DNA of 64,000 bases from Corynebacterium sp. Lineage in GTDB: Bacteria > Actinomycetota > Actinomycetes > Mycobacteriales > Mycobacteriaceae. Positions 41,300-50,711 of this stretch are shown piece after piece. Location of the stretch: assembly GCF_030535495.1 (NCBI RefSeq), contig NZ_JAUNRW010000001.1:1-64000 (forward strand). Reading direction: 5' to 3'. The notes beneath the pieces were generated by a model that worked only from the letters and a program-made list of their open reading frames with translations, did no database searches and was not told the DNA's origin. Positions within the stretch are counted from its first letter, which is position 1. Every line of letters starts with the position of its first letter. Made by a program: the position numbers and the translations under genes.

Positions 41300-42961
41300 A
41301 TGACCTCCCTGACCGACGTCGCCATCGCCCAGGCCCACGCACTCGAACCCATCACGGAGATCGCCCTGCGGGCCGGGATCCCTCCCGAAGCACTCATCAC
41401 CTTCGGGCCCCACAAGGCGAAGGTCGACATCACCCGCCTGGGGGACCGCCGCCCGCAGGGCCGACTGGTGCTGGTCACGGGCATGTCACCGACGCCGGCC
41501 GGGGAGGGCAAGTCGACCGTGCTCATCGGGCTGGCCGATGCCATGACCCGGCGCGGCCTGGTGGCAGCCGCCGCGCTGCGCGAGCCCTCCCAGGGGCCGG
41601 TCATGGGCATCAAGGGCGGCGCCGCCGGTGGCGGATACTCGCAGATTGTGCCCATGGAGGACATCAACCTGCACTTCACGGGTGATTTCCACGCCATCGC
41701 GGCCGCCACCAACACCCTGGCGGCCCTGGTGGACAATCACGTCCAGCAGGGCAATGCGCTGGGTATCGACGTCCGCCGTATCACCTGGCAGCGCTGCCTC
41801 GATGTCAACGACCGTTCCCTGCGCTCGGTCATCACCGGCCTCGGCGGTACCGCCCACGGCACGCCGCGGGAGACCGGTTTCACCATCACCGCCGCCTCCG
41901 AGATCATGGCCGTGCTGTGCCTGGCGCGTGACCTGGCGGACCTGCGGGAACGCCTGTCCCGCCTCACTGTCGCCTTCACCTTCGACGGTCAGCCCGTGAC
42001 CGCCGCGGATCTGGGTGCCACCGGGGCACTCGCCGCGCTGATGAAGGAGGCGATCAACCCCAACCTGGTACAGACCCTCGGGGGTACTCCGGCGTATGTC
42101 CACGGCGGTCCCTTCGCCAACATCGCGCACGGCTGCAACTCGCTCATAGCCACCCGGGTGGCCCTGCAGCATTCGGACATCGTCCTCACCGAGGCCGGTT
42201 TCGGCTCCGACCTCGGCGCGGAGAAGTTCTTCGACATCAAGGCCCGTCACGGCGACCTGGATGTGGCCGGCGTGGTCATCGTGGCCACCATCCGTTCGCT
42301 GAAGTACAACGGCGGCATGGCGCGGGAGAATCTGGGCACCGAGAGCCTGGAGCACCTGCGGGAGGGCGTGCGCAATCTGGCCCGCCACGTGGCCAACATC
42401 CAGCAGTTCGGTGCGACCCCCATCGTGGCCCTCAACCTGTTCACCACCGACACTGTGGCCGAGCGCGACTTCCTGCGGGCATGGGCGAAGGACTACCACG
42501 TGGCACTCGAGGAGTGCGAGGTGTGGGCCCGCGGCGGTGAGGGCGCCGATGCCTTGGCGGGTGTCGTCCTCGACAACCTGGGGTCGGGCTCCCGCCCGCT
42601 CTACGATCCCCGTCACGGGGTCGAGGCCTCTATCGCCACCATCGCCCGGCAGATCTACCGGGCGGAGAAGGTCGAGTACTCGCCGCAGGCTGTCCGGGAC
42701 CTGGCGGTGCTGCGCGACAACGGGTGGGATCAGCTGCCGGTGTGCATCTCGAAGACGCAGTACTCCTTCAGCGATGAACCCACCGCTCTGGGTGCCCCCA
42801 CCGGCCATACGCTGCACGTACGGGAGCTCATTCCGCGCACGGGCGCCGGGTTCGTCGTGGTCCTCACCGGTGCGGTGATGACGATGCCGGGACTGCCCGC
42901 CCGCCCGGCCGCCGAGGGCATCGACCTCGGCGCGGACGGCAAGATCAGCGGCCTGTTCTGA
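41300..42961 (+). CDS. fhs: Formate-tetrahydrofolate ligase
   Basis: 553-residue enzyme making 10-formyl-THF from formate, THF and ATP. The P-loop is TPAGEGKSTVLIGLADAM, with the family segments REPSQGPVMGIKGGAAGGGYSQ (split by usual conserved Gly), NLHFTGDFHAI and the EAGFGSDLGAEKFFDIK motif. Full length for the family. It stands alone, without other folate genes, and ends 20 bp from the convergent nuclease gene. Direct repeat CGTCAGTC twice between the stops is noted but has no clear role. Confidence 0.95.
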   Translation: MTSLTDVAIAQAHALEPITEIALRAGIPPEALITFGPHKAKVDITRLGDRRPQGRLVLVTGMSPTPAGEGKSTVLIGLADAMTRRGLVAAAALREPSQGPVMGIKGGAAGGGYSQIVPMEDINLHFTGDFHAIAAATNTLAALVDNHVQQGNALGIDVRRITWQRCLDVNDRSLRSVITGLGGTAHGTPRETGFTITAASEIMAVLCLARDLADLRERLSRLTVAFTFDGQPVTAADLGATGALAALMKEAINPNLVQTLGGTPAYVHGGPFANIAHGCNSLIATRVALQHSDIVLTEAGFGSDLGAEKFFDIKARHGDLDVAGVVIVATIRSLKYNGGMARENLGTESLEHLREGVRNLARHVANIQQFGATPIVALNLFTTDTVAERDFLRAWAKDYHVALEECEVWARGGEGADALAGVVLDNLGSGSRPLYDPRHGVEASIATIARQIYRAEKVEYSPQAVRDLAVLRDNGWDQLPVCISKTQYSFSDEPTALGAPTGHTLHVRELIPRTGAGFVVVLTGAVMTMPGLPARPAAEGIDLGADGKISGLF

Positions 42962-42981
42962 TGATCTTGTCCGTCAGTCCG

Positions 42982-43794
42982 TCAGTCCGCCGTTGAGCCC
43001 GGCCACCCCGGGTACTCCGGCGGCGTGCCCCCGAACTCCGGGCACAGGGACTGGAAGGAACACCAGCCGCACAGTTTCGACGTCTTCGGCCGGAAGCGCC
43101 CGGTAGCCCCGTCGGCGGCGATCTTGCCCCACAGGTCAGCCAGGTCGCGTTCGAAGTACTCCAGCTCCTCCTTCGACGGCGCCAGGAACATCGAGTCGAG
43201 CACCTTGAGGTACATCAGCCGCAGCTGGTGGGGGATGACCCCGTACAGCCGCCAGTACACCAGCGCGTAGAAGCGCATCTGGAACTGCGCGTCGTGGCTG
43301 TAGCGGGGGAGCGGCTTCTTTCCGGTCTTGTAGTCGACCACGCGCACCTCACCGGTCGGTGCGACGTCAACGCGGTCGATGAATCCGCGCACCGGCACCC
43401 CGTTGGGGAGGGTGGTGTCGACGTACATCTCCACGGCGTGGGCGTCGAAACCCTGCGGGTTCTCCATCTCGAAGTAGCCGCGCAGCAGGGTGCGGCATTC
43501 AACGAGGAAGTCGTGGAGCGAGTCCTCCGGTACCAACTCGACCAGCTCCGCGTCGGCCGCCAGCATCGTCCCCCAGTGCGGCTTGAGCTGCTTGACCGCT
43601 GCCGGGTAGGTGCGCTCCTCACGCGGCTGCGCGTGCATGTACTCCAGCACCGCGTGCACCAGGTTTCCCTTCACCTGCGGCAGCGTCTTCGGCTCCGGCA
43701 GGCGGTCGATGGCGCGCAGCCGGTAGAGCAGCGGGCACTGCCGGTAGTCGGAGGCGCGGGAGGGGGACAGGGCGAGCGGGCGTGGGGTGGTCAT
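42982..43794 (-). CDS. RecB-family PD-(D/E)XK nuclease
   Basis: 270-residue single-domain exonuclease of the RecB/Cas4 type. The catalytic core is GFIDRVDVAPTGEVRVVDYK TGKK in pieces: the Asp of FIDRVD and D-x-K in VVDYKTGK. Upstream KGNLVHAVLE carries the conserved His, and SPSRASDYRQCPLLYRLR plus the C-terminal LCGWCSFQSLCPEFGG give four cysteines that could hold an Fe-S cluster as in Cas4/AddB. It matches M. tuberculosis Rv2119 by position. ATG at 43794 is preferred over the GTG at 43806, which overlaps the -10 box. Confidence 0.87.
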   Translation of the reverse strand: MTTPRPLALSPSRASDYRQCPLLYRLRAIDRLPEPKTLPQVKGNLVHAVLEYMHAQPREERTYPAAVKQLKPHWGTMLAADAELVELVPEDSLHDFLVECRTLLRGYFEMENPQGFDAHAVEMYVDTTLPNGVPVRGFIDRVDVAPTGEVRVVDYKTGKKPLPRYSHDAQFQMRFYALVYWRLYGVIPHQLRLMYLKVLDSMFLAPSKEELEYFERDLADLWGKIAADGATGRFRPKTSKLCGWCSFQSLCPEFGGTPPEYPGWPGSTAD

Positions 43795-43804
43795 GATGGC
43801 CTTC

Positions 43805-43810
43805 ACCTTA
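43805..43810 (-). promoter_or_regulatory. -10 box of the RecB-like gene
   Basis: TAAGGT on the minus strand, 10 bp before the ATG at 43794. A weaker plus-strand box CAAGGT (43818-43823), 6 bp before the aminopeptidase ATG, lies opposite it. Confidence 0.45.
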
Positions 43811-43829
43811 TCCGTGGCAAGGTGGACTC

Positions 43830-45092
43830 ATGAACTCCACTCGCGACTTCCTCGATTTCCTCGCCGCCGCCCCGAGCAGCTACCACGCCGCGCGCGTCGT
43901 CGCGGACCGGCTTATCGACGCCCACTTCACCCCCCAGCTCGAATCCTCCCCGTGGGACGCTTCCCCGGGTGGGCACGTCATGGTGCGTGGTGGGGCGGTC
44001 ATGGCGTGGTGGGTCCCCGAGGACGCCTCCCCGGAGTCCGGTTTCCGGATCATCGGCTCGCACACCGATTCCCCCGGGTTCACCCTCAAGCCCTCCCCGG
44101 AGCTGGAGACCGCAGGGTGGGCCCAGGCCGGGGTCGAGGTCTACGGCGGACCGATCCTCGCCTCCTGGCTCGACCGCGAACTCACCTTCGCCGGCCGGGT
44201 CATCCTCGCCGACGGCTCCCAGCGCCTGGTGAGCACCGGCCCGGTGGCGCGCATCCCGCACCTGGCCATCCATCTCGACCGCTCGAAGGAACTGACCCTC
44301 GACCGGCAGCAGCACATGCAGCCGATCACGGGGCTGGTCGGGGAGGGGCACACCCCGGTGCTGCAGCTGGTGGCGGAACAGGTGGGCGTCGATAAGCGTG
44401 ACATCGACGGCTTCGACCTCATCACCTGCGACACGCAGCGCGGGGAGATCTTCGGCGCGGACGCCGAGCTCATCGCCGCCGGGCGCATGGACAATCTCTC
44501 CTCGGTGCACGCCTCGCTGGTGGCGCTGCTCCACGCCGTCGAATCCGGGGACACCGGCAACGATGTCCTCGTCCTCGCCGCCTTCGACCACGAGGAGGTC
44601 GGCTCCGCCTCCGCGACCGGTGCCGCCGGACCCATCCTGGCGGACGTGCTCGAACGTACCGCTGCGGCACTGGGCGCCGACCTGGACGCCACCCGCCAGA
44701 TGTACTCGCGCTCCTTCTGCGTGTCAGCCGATGCCGCGCATGCGGTGCACCCGAACTACGTGGGCAAGCACGACCCGGCGCACCACCCGATCATCGGCGG
44801 TGGGCCGGTGGTGAAGATCAACGCCAACCAGCGCTACGCCTCCACCGCCGACACCGTCGCCCGCTGGCAGCGCGCCTGTCGCGCCGCCGGGGTGCCCTCG
44901 CAGAGCTTCGTCGGCAACAACGCCATGCCCTGTGGTTCGACCATCGGGCCGATCACGGCCACGCGCCTGGGCATTCCCACCGTGGATGTCGGTGTCCCGT
45001 TGTTGTCGATGCACTCCGCCCGCGAGCTGGCCGGTGTCGCCGACCAGCTGTGGTTCGCCGAGGCTCTTGAGGCATACTTGATTGGTTCTTAG
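43830..45092 (+). CDS. M18 family aminopeptidase
   Basis: 420-residue zinc metallopeptidase of the aspartyl-aminopeptidase family, cytosolic. Metal ligands appear in IGSHTDSPGF (His and Asp), AAFDHEEVGS (Glu pair) and the C-terminal PLLSMHSARELAG (His); SAGRMDN-like AAGRMDNLSSVHA is the central motif. N-terminus MNSTRDFLDFLAAAPSSYHAA is typical. Probably removes acidic N-terminal residues. It is followed by trmI after 16 bp. Confidence 0.93.
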   Translation: MNSTRDFLDFLAAAPSSYHAARVVADRLIDAHFTPQLESSPWDASPGGHVMVRGGAVMAWWVPEDASPESGFRIIGSHTDSPGFTLKPSPELETAGWAQAGVEVYGGPILASWLDRELTFAGRVILADGSQRLVSTGPVARIPHLAIHLDRSKELTLDRQQHMQPITGLVGEGHTPVLQLVAEQVGVDKRDIDGFDLITCDTQRGEIFGADAELIAAGRMDNLSSVHASLVALLHAVESGDTGNDVLVLAAFDHEEVGSASATGAAGPILADVLERTAAALGADLDATRQMYSRSFCVSADAAHAVHPNYVGKHDPAHHPIIGGGPVVKINANQRYASTADTVARWQRACRAAGVPSQSFVGNNAMPCGSTIGPITATRLGIPTVDVGVPLLSMHSARELAGVADQLWFAEALEAYLIGS

Positions 45093-45108
45093 ACGATAGG
45101 AGACCCCC

Positions 45109-45945
45109 GTGGCCTATTCCGGCCCCTTCCAGTCCGGTGACCGCGTCCAGCTCACGGACGCCAAGCGCAGGCACTTCACCCTCATCCTCACCCCGGGGGC
45201 GAAGTTCCACACCCACAAGGGCGAGATCCTCCACGACGACATCATCGGCATGGACGAGGGTTCAGTCATCCGTTCCTCCCTCGGCGCGGACTACCTCCTG
45301 TTCCGCCACCTCATGGTCGACCACGTGCTGTCGATGCCCCGCGGCGCCGCCGTCATCTACCCCAAGGACTCCGCCCAGATCCTCATCGAGGGTGACATCT
45401 TCCCCGGGGCCCGCGTGCTCGAGGCCGGTGCCGGCTCCGGTGCGTTGTCCATGGCGCTGCTGCGCGCCATCGGCCCGGAGGGGGAACTGATCTCCTACGA
45501 GATCCGCGAGGACCACCTGGAGTTCGCCGAAGCAAACGTCGACGAGTTCTTCAGCGGCCGCCCGGCCACCTGGAGCCCGCGCCTGGGAGACCTCACCGAG
45601 GTCACGGTCGAGGACCTCGGCGGGCCCGTCGACCGCGTCATCCTCGACATGCTCGAGCCGTGGGAGTGCCTCGACGTGGTCAAGGACGTCCTCATCCCGG
45701 GTGGCGTGTTCATGACGTACGTGGCCACCGTGCCGCAGTTGATGAAGGTCATGGAGGGTATCCGGGAGAAGCAGTGCTTCACCGAGCCGAAGGCCTGGGA
45801 GTCCCTGGTCCGCGAATGGAAGGTGGAGGGCCTGGCCACCCGCCCCGAACACCGCATGAACGCGCACACCGCCTTCCTCGTCTGGGCCCGCCGCCTGGCC
45901 GACGGTGTCACGCCCCCGCGCCCGCAGCGCCGCGCCCGGAAGTAA
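45109..45945 (+). CDS. trmI: tRNA (adenine-N1)-methyltransferase TrmI
   Basis: 278-residue SAM-dependent enzyme methylating A58 of tRNA, a homologue of M. tuberculosis Rv2118c. The SAM site is VLEAGAGSGALSMALLRAIG with the acidic YEIREDHLEFAEANV loop and the motif IV region VILDMLEPWE. The N-terminal beta-barrel (about 1-65) is present. GTG start with GGAG 6 bp upstream. A hairpin CCAGGG/CCCTGG follows 7 bp after the stop. Confidence 0.95.
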   Translation: MAYSGPFQSGDRVQLTDAKRRHFTLILTPGAKFHTHKGEILHDDIIGMDEGSVIRSSLGADYLLFRHLMVDHVLSMPRGAAVIYPKDSAQILIEGDIFPGARVLEAGAGSGALSMALLRAIGPEGELISYEIREDHLEFAEANVDEFFSGRPATWSPRLGDLTEVTVEDLGGPVDRVILDMLEPWECLDVVKDVLIPGGVFMTYVATVPQLMKVMEGIREKQCFTEPKAWESLVREWKVEGLATRPEHRMNAHTAFLVWARRLADGVTPPRPQRRARK

Positions 45946-45952
45946 TCGTCCC

Positions 45953-45968
45953 AGGGCAATCCCTGGCG
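45953..45968 (+). terminator. Short hairpin after trmI
   Basis: CCAGGG CAAT CCCTGG, 6-bp stem and 4-base loop, without a T-run; weak terminator candidate. Confidence 0.4.
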
Positions 45969-45984
45969 ATCACCCGGGGATGGA

Positions 45985-45999
45985 CCACCCCTAGGGTGG
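45985..45999. promoter_or_regulatory. Inverted repeat upstream of arc
   Basis: CCACCC-CTA-GGGTGG, ending 7 bp before the TACAGT box of arc. Operator or extended terminator. Confidence 0.35.
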
Positions 46000-46006
46000 C
46001 GCACGT

Positions 46007-46012
46007 TACAGT
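46007..46012 (+). promoter_or_regulatory. -10 box of arc
   Basis: TACAGT, 6 bp before the ATG at 46019; leaderless arrangement for the pupylation operon. Confidence 0.55.
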
Positions 46013-46018
46013 TGGGTC

Positions 46019-47524
46019 ATGACCAACGCCGAGACCGCCGACCCCCGGGAACTCCAGCGGGAGCTTCGGACCCTGAGCAGCCGCAACTCGAAGCTGTCCC
46101 AACTGCTCAAGGCGTCACGTGACAAGCTCAAGGATCTCTCCGCCCAGATCGACGCCCTGGCCGAGCCCGCCTCGACCTACGGCGTCTACCTCGCCGGGGG
46201 ACTGGGGCGCGACGCCGAGGTGTTCACCTCCGGCCGGCTCATGAGGCTCAAGGTCTCCCCGCACGTGGCACCCGATGAGCTGGTCCCCGGTGCCCTGGTG
46301 CGCCTGGGGGACGGGTCCATCGTGGTGGAGGTCTGCGGTTTCCCCGACACCGGCGAGCTGGGGGTGCTCACCGAGCGGGTCGGTCAGGGGCGCGCCCTGG
46401 TGGCCAACCCCACCGGGGAGGAACGCCTGGTGCGTCTAGCCGAGCCCATCGCCACCACCGCCCGCGCGGGTGACACCCTGCTGGTGGACTCCAAGGCCGG
46501 CCTCGCCTACGAACGGATCCCGAAGACCGAGGTCTCGCAGCTGTCGCTGGAGGAGGTCCCGGATGTCACCTACGACGACATCGGTGGCCTCGACGAGCAG
46601 ATCGACCAGATCCGCGACGCCGTGGAACTGCCGTTCTCCCATCCGGAGCTCTATCGCCGCTACCAGCTCAACCCGCCCAAGGGTGTGCTGCTCTACGGCC
46701 CGCCCGGCTGCGGCAAGACGCTCATCGCCAAGGCGGTGGCCAACTCGCTCAGCCAGCGGCTCGGCGACGGTTCCGCCAGCTACTTCCTCAACGTCAAGGG
46801 CCCGGAGCTGCTCAACAAGTACGTCGGTGAGACTGAACGTCGCATCCGGCTCATCTTCGAGCGCGCCCGGGAGCTGGCGGGGGAGGGCCGCCCGGTGATC
46901 ATCTTCTTCGACGAGATGGAGTCGATCTTCCGCACCCGCGGCTCCGGTGTGTCCTCCGACATGGAGACCACCGTCGTCCCGCAGCTGCTCACCGAGCTCG
47001 ACGGCGTGGAGAACCTGGCCAACGTCATCATCATCGGCGCGACCAACCGCGAGGAACTCATCGACCCGGCCCTGCTGCGCCCGGGGCGACTCGACGTCAA
47101 GATCCGGGTGCAGCGCCCCACCCGGGACGGGGCGCGTGACATCTTCCGCCGCTACCTCACCGCCGAGGTCCCGCACGCCACGGGGGTGGAGGAGCTCATT
47201 GAGGTGGGCGTCGAGAAGCTCTTTGATCCGCGGCCCTTCGTCGAGCTGACGCTCATCGACGACACCATCGAGGTCCTCGACTACTCCGACTTCGTCTCCG
47301 GGGCGATGATCGCCAACATCGTCGATAGGGCGAAGAAGCTGGCCATCAAGGATCACCTGGCAGGTGTCAGCACGGCAGGTGTGTCCACCGCCCACATCGC
47401 GGAGGCGGTGGCCGCCGAGCAGAACGAGTCGGAGGACCTGCCGAACACGGCGAACCCGGACGAATGGTCGCGGATCGCGGGCCGGCACGGTAAGCGTGTC
47501 GTCCAGGCACGAGTGATTGGATAG
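46019..47524 (+). CDS. arc: ARC, AAA+ ring ATPase (Mpa homologue)
   Basis: 501-residue AAA+ unfoldase that binds Pup-tagged proteins. N-terminal coiled coil (about 10-48, [20 protein letters not shown]) captures Pup; two OB domains (about 50-175) follow; the AAA domain has Walker A GPPGCGKT (227-234), Walker B IIFFDEME (about 292) and [20 protein letters not shown]. The C-terminus ends VVQARVIG, without the penultimate-Tyr GQYL tail by which Mpa opens the proteasome. That fits a Corynebacterium, where ARC acts without a proteasome. Confidence 0.96.
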   Translation: MTNAETADPRELQRELRTLSSRNSKLSQLLKASRDKLKDLSAQIDALAEPASTYGVYLAGGLGRDAEVFTSGRLMRLKVSPHVAPDELVPGALVRLGDGSIVVEVCGFPDTGELGVLTERVGQGRALVANPTGEERLVRLAEPIATTARAGDTLLVDSKAGLAYERIPKTEVSQLSLEEVPDVTYDDIGGLDEQIDQIRDAVELPFSHPELYRRYQLNPPKGVLLYGPPGCGKTLIAKAVANSLSQRLGDGSASYFLNVKGPELLNKYVGETERRIRLIFERARELAGEGRPVIIFFDEMESIFRTRGSGVSSDMETTVVPQLLTELDGVENLANVIIIGATNREELIDPALLRPGRLDVKIRVQRPTRDGARDIFRRYLTAEVPHATGVEELIEVGVEKLFDPRPFVELTLIDDTIEVLDYSDFVSGAMIANIVDRAKKLAIKDHLAGVSTAGVSTAHIAEAVAAEQNESEDLPNTANPDEWSRIAGRHGKRVVQARVIG

Positions 47525-47529
47525 AGGAC

Positions 47530-49092
47530 ATGAGCAGGTACATGGGTACGGAGACCGAGTACGGCATCTCCACGCCGAGCAACCCGGGGCTGAGCCCCAT
47601 CGTCACCTCCACGCACGCCGTGGTGGCCTATGCGGCGATGAACACCGGCGCGCGCTCGCGCTGGGACTACGAGGAGGAGTCCCCGCTCAAGGACACCCGC
47701 GGCTTCGATCTGCGCCGCTACCACACGGTGCCCGTCGTGGAGGCGGATGCGGTGGGCATCGCCAACGTGGTCACCACCAACGGCGCGCGTTTCTACGTCG
47801 ACCACGCCCATCCGGAGTACTCCTCCCCGGAGGTCTCCAACGCCTATGACGCCATGGTCTACGACGCCGCCGGCGATGTCGTCATGCGCAAGGCCGTGGC
47901 CAATGTGCAGGAGCTCTACGAGCAGGGCCTGAGCATTCTCAAGCACCACGACCCGTGCCCGCCGCTGAAGATCTACAAGAACAACGTCGACGGCAAGGGC
48001 GCCTCCTACGGTGCGCACGAGAACTACCAGTACTCGCGCAAGACTGATTTCCAGGTGCTCACGCAGGCACTCATCCCGTTCTTCGTCACCCGCAACGTCA
48101 TCATCGGCGCCGGCCGCCTGGGCATCGGCGAGGCGGGGGAGCGCGCCGGCTTCCAGATCTCCCAGCGCGCGGACTACTTCCACCAGGAGATCTCGCTGGA
48201 GACGACGCTCAACCGCGGAATCGTCAACACCCGCGACGAGCCGCACGCCAACGCCGTCCACTTCCGCCGCCTGCACACCATCGTCGGTGACGCCAACATG
48301 TCGCAGACCGCGAACTTCCTTAAACTGGGCATGACGAAGCTGGTCATCGACGCCATCGAGAACGAGGTCGACTTCACCGACCTGCGCCTGGCCGACCCGG
48401 TCGCGGAGATCAAGAACGTCTCCCACGACCTCTCGCTCACCCACCGACTCACGCTTCGCGACGGCCGCGAGCTCACCGCCCTGGAGATCCTCGCCGCCTA
48501 CCGCGAGCGGGTGGCAGCGGTCGATGCGGTCGACGAGCGCGTCATCGCCCTGTGGGGCGAGGTCATGGAGATGCTTGCCGACGACCCCCTGTCCACCTCC
48601 CACCTGCTCGACTGGACCGCCAAGTGGGCGCTCATCAAGGGCTACCTCGACCGCGGGGTGGACATCAGTGACCCGAAGCTCGCGCTCATCGACCTGCAGT
48701 ACGCGGACATCGACCCGGCGAAGTCCCTCTACCATGCCCTGGTGCGCAAGGGTCGGATGGAGACTCTCGCCACGGAGGAGGAGATCGCGCGCGCAGCCGA
48801 GGTGCCGCCGGCCGATTCCCGCGCCTGGTTCCGCGGTGCCGTCTCCGCCCGCTTCCCGGATGACGTCATCGCCGCGAGCTGGCAGACGATGATCCTCAAG
48901 CACTCCGCGGGTACCGCCCGATTCCAGACCAACGAGGTGGACAAGCTCACCCGCGAGCACGTGGGCGACGTCATCGAATCCGCCGCGGACACCGACGAAC
49001 TCGTCGCCGCGCTGACGGAGATGAACTACGCGCCGGACACTTACGTCACCCACCACAACAAGTCCCACATCAACAAGCCACACCAGCACTAG
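47530..49092 (+). CDS. dop: Dop, Pup deamidase/depupylase
   Basis: 520-residue enzyme related to glutamine synthetase and PafA. It converts the C-terminal Gln of Pup to Glu and removes Pup from targets. N-terminal MGTETEYGIS holds the metal and ATP Glu; KNNVDGKGASYGAHENY and NTRDEPHANA are family motifs. Dop-specific longer N-terminal loop (about 40-80) is present. Located 5 bp after arc and 14 bp before pup. Confidence 0.95.
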   Translation: MSRYMGTETEYGISTPSNPGLSPIVTSTHAVVAYAAMNTGARSRWDYEEESPLKDTRGFDLRRYHTVPVVEADAVGIANVVTTNGARFYVDHAHPEYSSPEVSNAYDAMVYDAAGDVVMRKAVANVQELYEQGLSILKHHDPCPPLKIYKNNVDGKGASYGAHENYQYSRKTDFQVLTQALIPFFVTRNVIIGAGRLGIGEAGERAGFQISQRADYFHQEISLETTLNRGIVNTRDEPHANAVHFRRLHTIVGDANMSQTANFLKLGMTKLVIDAIENEVDFTDLRLADPVAEIKNVSHDLSLTHRLTLRDGRELTALEILAAYRERVAAVDAVDERVIALWGEVMEMLADDPLSTSHLLDWTAKWALIKGYLDRGVDISDPKLALIDLQYADIDPAKSLYHALVRKGRMETLATEEEIARAAEVPPADSRAWFRGAVSARFPDDVIAASWQTMILKHSAGTARFQTNEVDKLTREHVGDVIESAADTDELVAALTEMNYAPDTYVTHHNKSHINKPHQH

Positions 49093-49106
49093 AAGGAGCA
49101 CCCACC

Positions 49107-49295
49107 ATGCCAGGACCCCAGTCCCAGATCTCCGCCGGCGGCGGCAAGGACAACGACGACGACGAGGCCCACGAGGCCGGCCAGGCCCAGCTGAACACCA
49201 CCGGCACCGATGACCTCCTCGACGAGATCGACGGCCTGCTGGAGACCAACGCCGCCGAGTTCGTCCGCTCCTACGTGCAGAAGGGCGGCCAGTAA
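49107..49295 (+). CDS. pup: Pup, prokaryotic ubiquitin-like protein
   Basis: 62-residue disordered modifier with the C-terminal LETNAAEFVRSYVQKGGQ. The last residue is Gln, so Dop must deamidate it before PafA can attach it to lysines. The central helix-forming part (about 30-52) binds ARC. The N-terminus is acidic (DNDDDEAHE). AGAAGGAG ribosome-binding site lies ahead of the ATG. pafA starts directly after the stop, with no prcBA in between. Confidence 0.97.
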   Translation: MPGPQSQISAGGGKDNDDDEAHEAGQAQLNTTGTDDLLDEIDGLLETNAAEFVRSYVQKGGQ

Positions 49296-50711
49296 GTGAT
49301 CTTCGCCCGCCGCATCATGGGGGTGGAGACCGAGTACGGCATCACCGCGGTCGCCGGTGAGGGCGGGCGCTCGCTCACCCCGGACGAGATCGCGCGGTAT
49401 CTGTTCCGCCCGATCGTCGAGAAGTACTCCAGCTCCAACATCTTCACCCGCAACGGCTCGCGCCTCTACCTCGACGTGGGCTCCCACCCGGAGATCGCCA
49501 CCGGTGAGTGTGACAGCCTGACGCAGCTGCTCAACCATGAGCGGGCGGGGGACCGGGTCGTCGATTCGCTCGCGCAGCGCGCCGAGGAGGCCCTGGCGAC
49601 AGATCGTCTCGACGCCCGCGTCTACCTGTTCAAGAACAACGTCGACTCGGTGGGCAACTCCTACGGCTGCCACGAGAACTACCTCGTGGGCCGCCACCTG
49701 CCGCTGCGCAGCCTGGGCAAGCAGCTGCTGCCCTTCATGATCACCCGCCAGCTCATCTGCGGCGCCGGCATGGTGGGCCGTGCCACGGGCGGCTTCCAGC
49801 CCGGCTTCGTGCTCTCCCAGCGCGCGGACCAGGTGTGGGAGGGTATTTCCTCGGCGACGACCCGCGCCCGGCCGATCATCAACACCCGCGACGAACCGCA
49901 CGGCGACTCGGAGCGCTTCCGCCGCATGCACGTCATCGTCGGCGACTCGAACATGTCCGAGCCCACCTTCGCGCTCAAGATCGGCGCAACGCAGCTGGTG
50001 CTCGAGATGGTGGAGGCCGGTGTCACCCTCCCAGACTTCGAGATGGACAACCCCATCGGGCACATCCGCGACATCGCCCGCGACATGACCGGCGCCACCC
50101 CGCTGCAGCTCAAGGCAGGCGGCACCGTCACCGCACTCGAGGTCCAGGAGGCCACCCTCGCCGCCGCCACCGACTGGCTCGAGCAGCGTCCCGACGAGGG
50201 CACCCCCACCACCGAGCTGCGCCGGGTGCTCGACCTGTGGACCCGCCAGTTGGAGGCCATCCGTACCCAGGACTTCTCGAAGGTGGACCGCGAGATCGAC
50301 TGGGTGATCAAGATGAATCTGCTCAACCGCTACCGCGAGCGCCTGGGGGAGGACTGGAGCCATCCCAAGCTGGCGCAGGTCGACCTCAGCTTCCACGACA
50401 TCCGCCCGGGTCGCGGCCTGTTCCCGCTGCTCGAATCGCGCGGACTGGTGGAGCGGTGGACCACGGATGAGGCGATCACCGAGGCCATCGACACCGCCCC
50501 GCAGACCACCCGCGCCCGGCTGCGCGGCCAACTGATCACCCGGGCGGAGGAACTCGCAGCGCCCATCACCACCGACTGGGTCCACCTCAAGGTCAATGAG
50601 CCCGAGCCGCAGCTGGTGGAACTTCTCGACCCGTTTACGCCCGTCGACGCGCGCGTCGACGATCTTCTGGCCTATCTTGAGGAGAACGCAGGTGAGTACG
50701 GGAGGACGTAG
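49296..50711 (+). CDS. pafA: PafA, Pup ligase
   Basis: 471-residue ligase that uses ATP to join Pup (Glu) to target lysines. Glutamine-synthetase-like fold with MGVETEYGIT (metal/ATP Glu), FTRNGSRLYLDVGSHPEIAT, KNNVDSVGNSYGCHENY and NTRDEPHGDSERFRRMH. GTG directly follows the pup stop. Shares motifs with dop as a paralogue but lacks the Dop loop. Confidence 0.95.
   Translation: MIFARRIMGVETEYGITAVAGEGGRSLTPDEIARYLFRPIVEKYSSSNIFTRNGSRLYLDVGSHPEIATGECDSLTQLLNHERAGDRVVDSLAQRAEEALATDRLDARVYLFKNNVDSVGNSYGCHENYLVGRHLPLRSLGKQLLPFMITRQLICGAGMVGRATGGFQPGFVLSQRADQVWEGISSATTRARPIINTRDEPHGDSERFRRMHVIVGDSNMSEPTFALKIGATQLVLEMVEAGVTLPDFEMDNPIGHIRDIARDMTGATPLQLKAGGTVTALEVQEATLAAATDWLEQRPDEGTPTTELRRVLDLWTRQLEAIRTQDFSKVDREIDWVIKMNLLNRYRERLGEDWSHPKLAQVDLSFHDIRPGRGLFPLLESRGLVERWTTDEAITEAIDTAPQTTRARLRGQLITRAEELAAPITTDWVHLKVNEPEPQLVELLDPFTPVDARVDDLLAYLEENAGEYGRT

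Noticed and set aside
42962..42985. Tandem CGTCAGTC repeat between fhs and the nuclease gene
   Set aside because: Only two units and no symmetry; probably chance.
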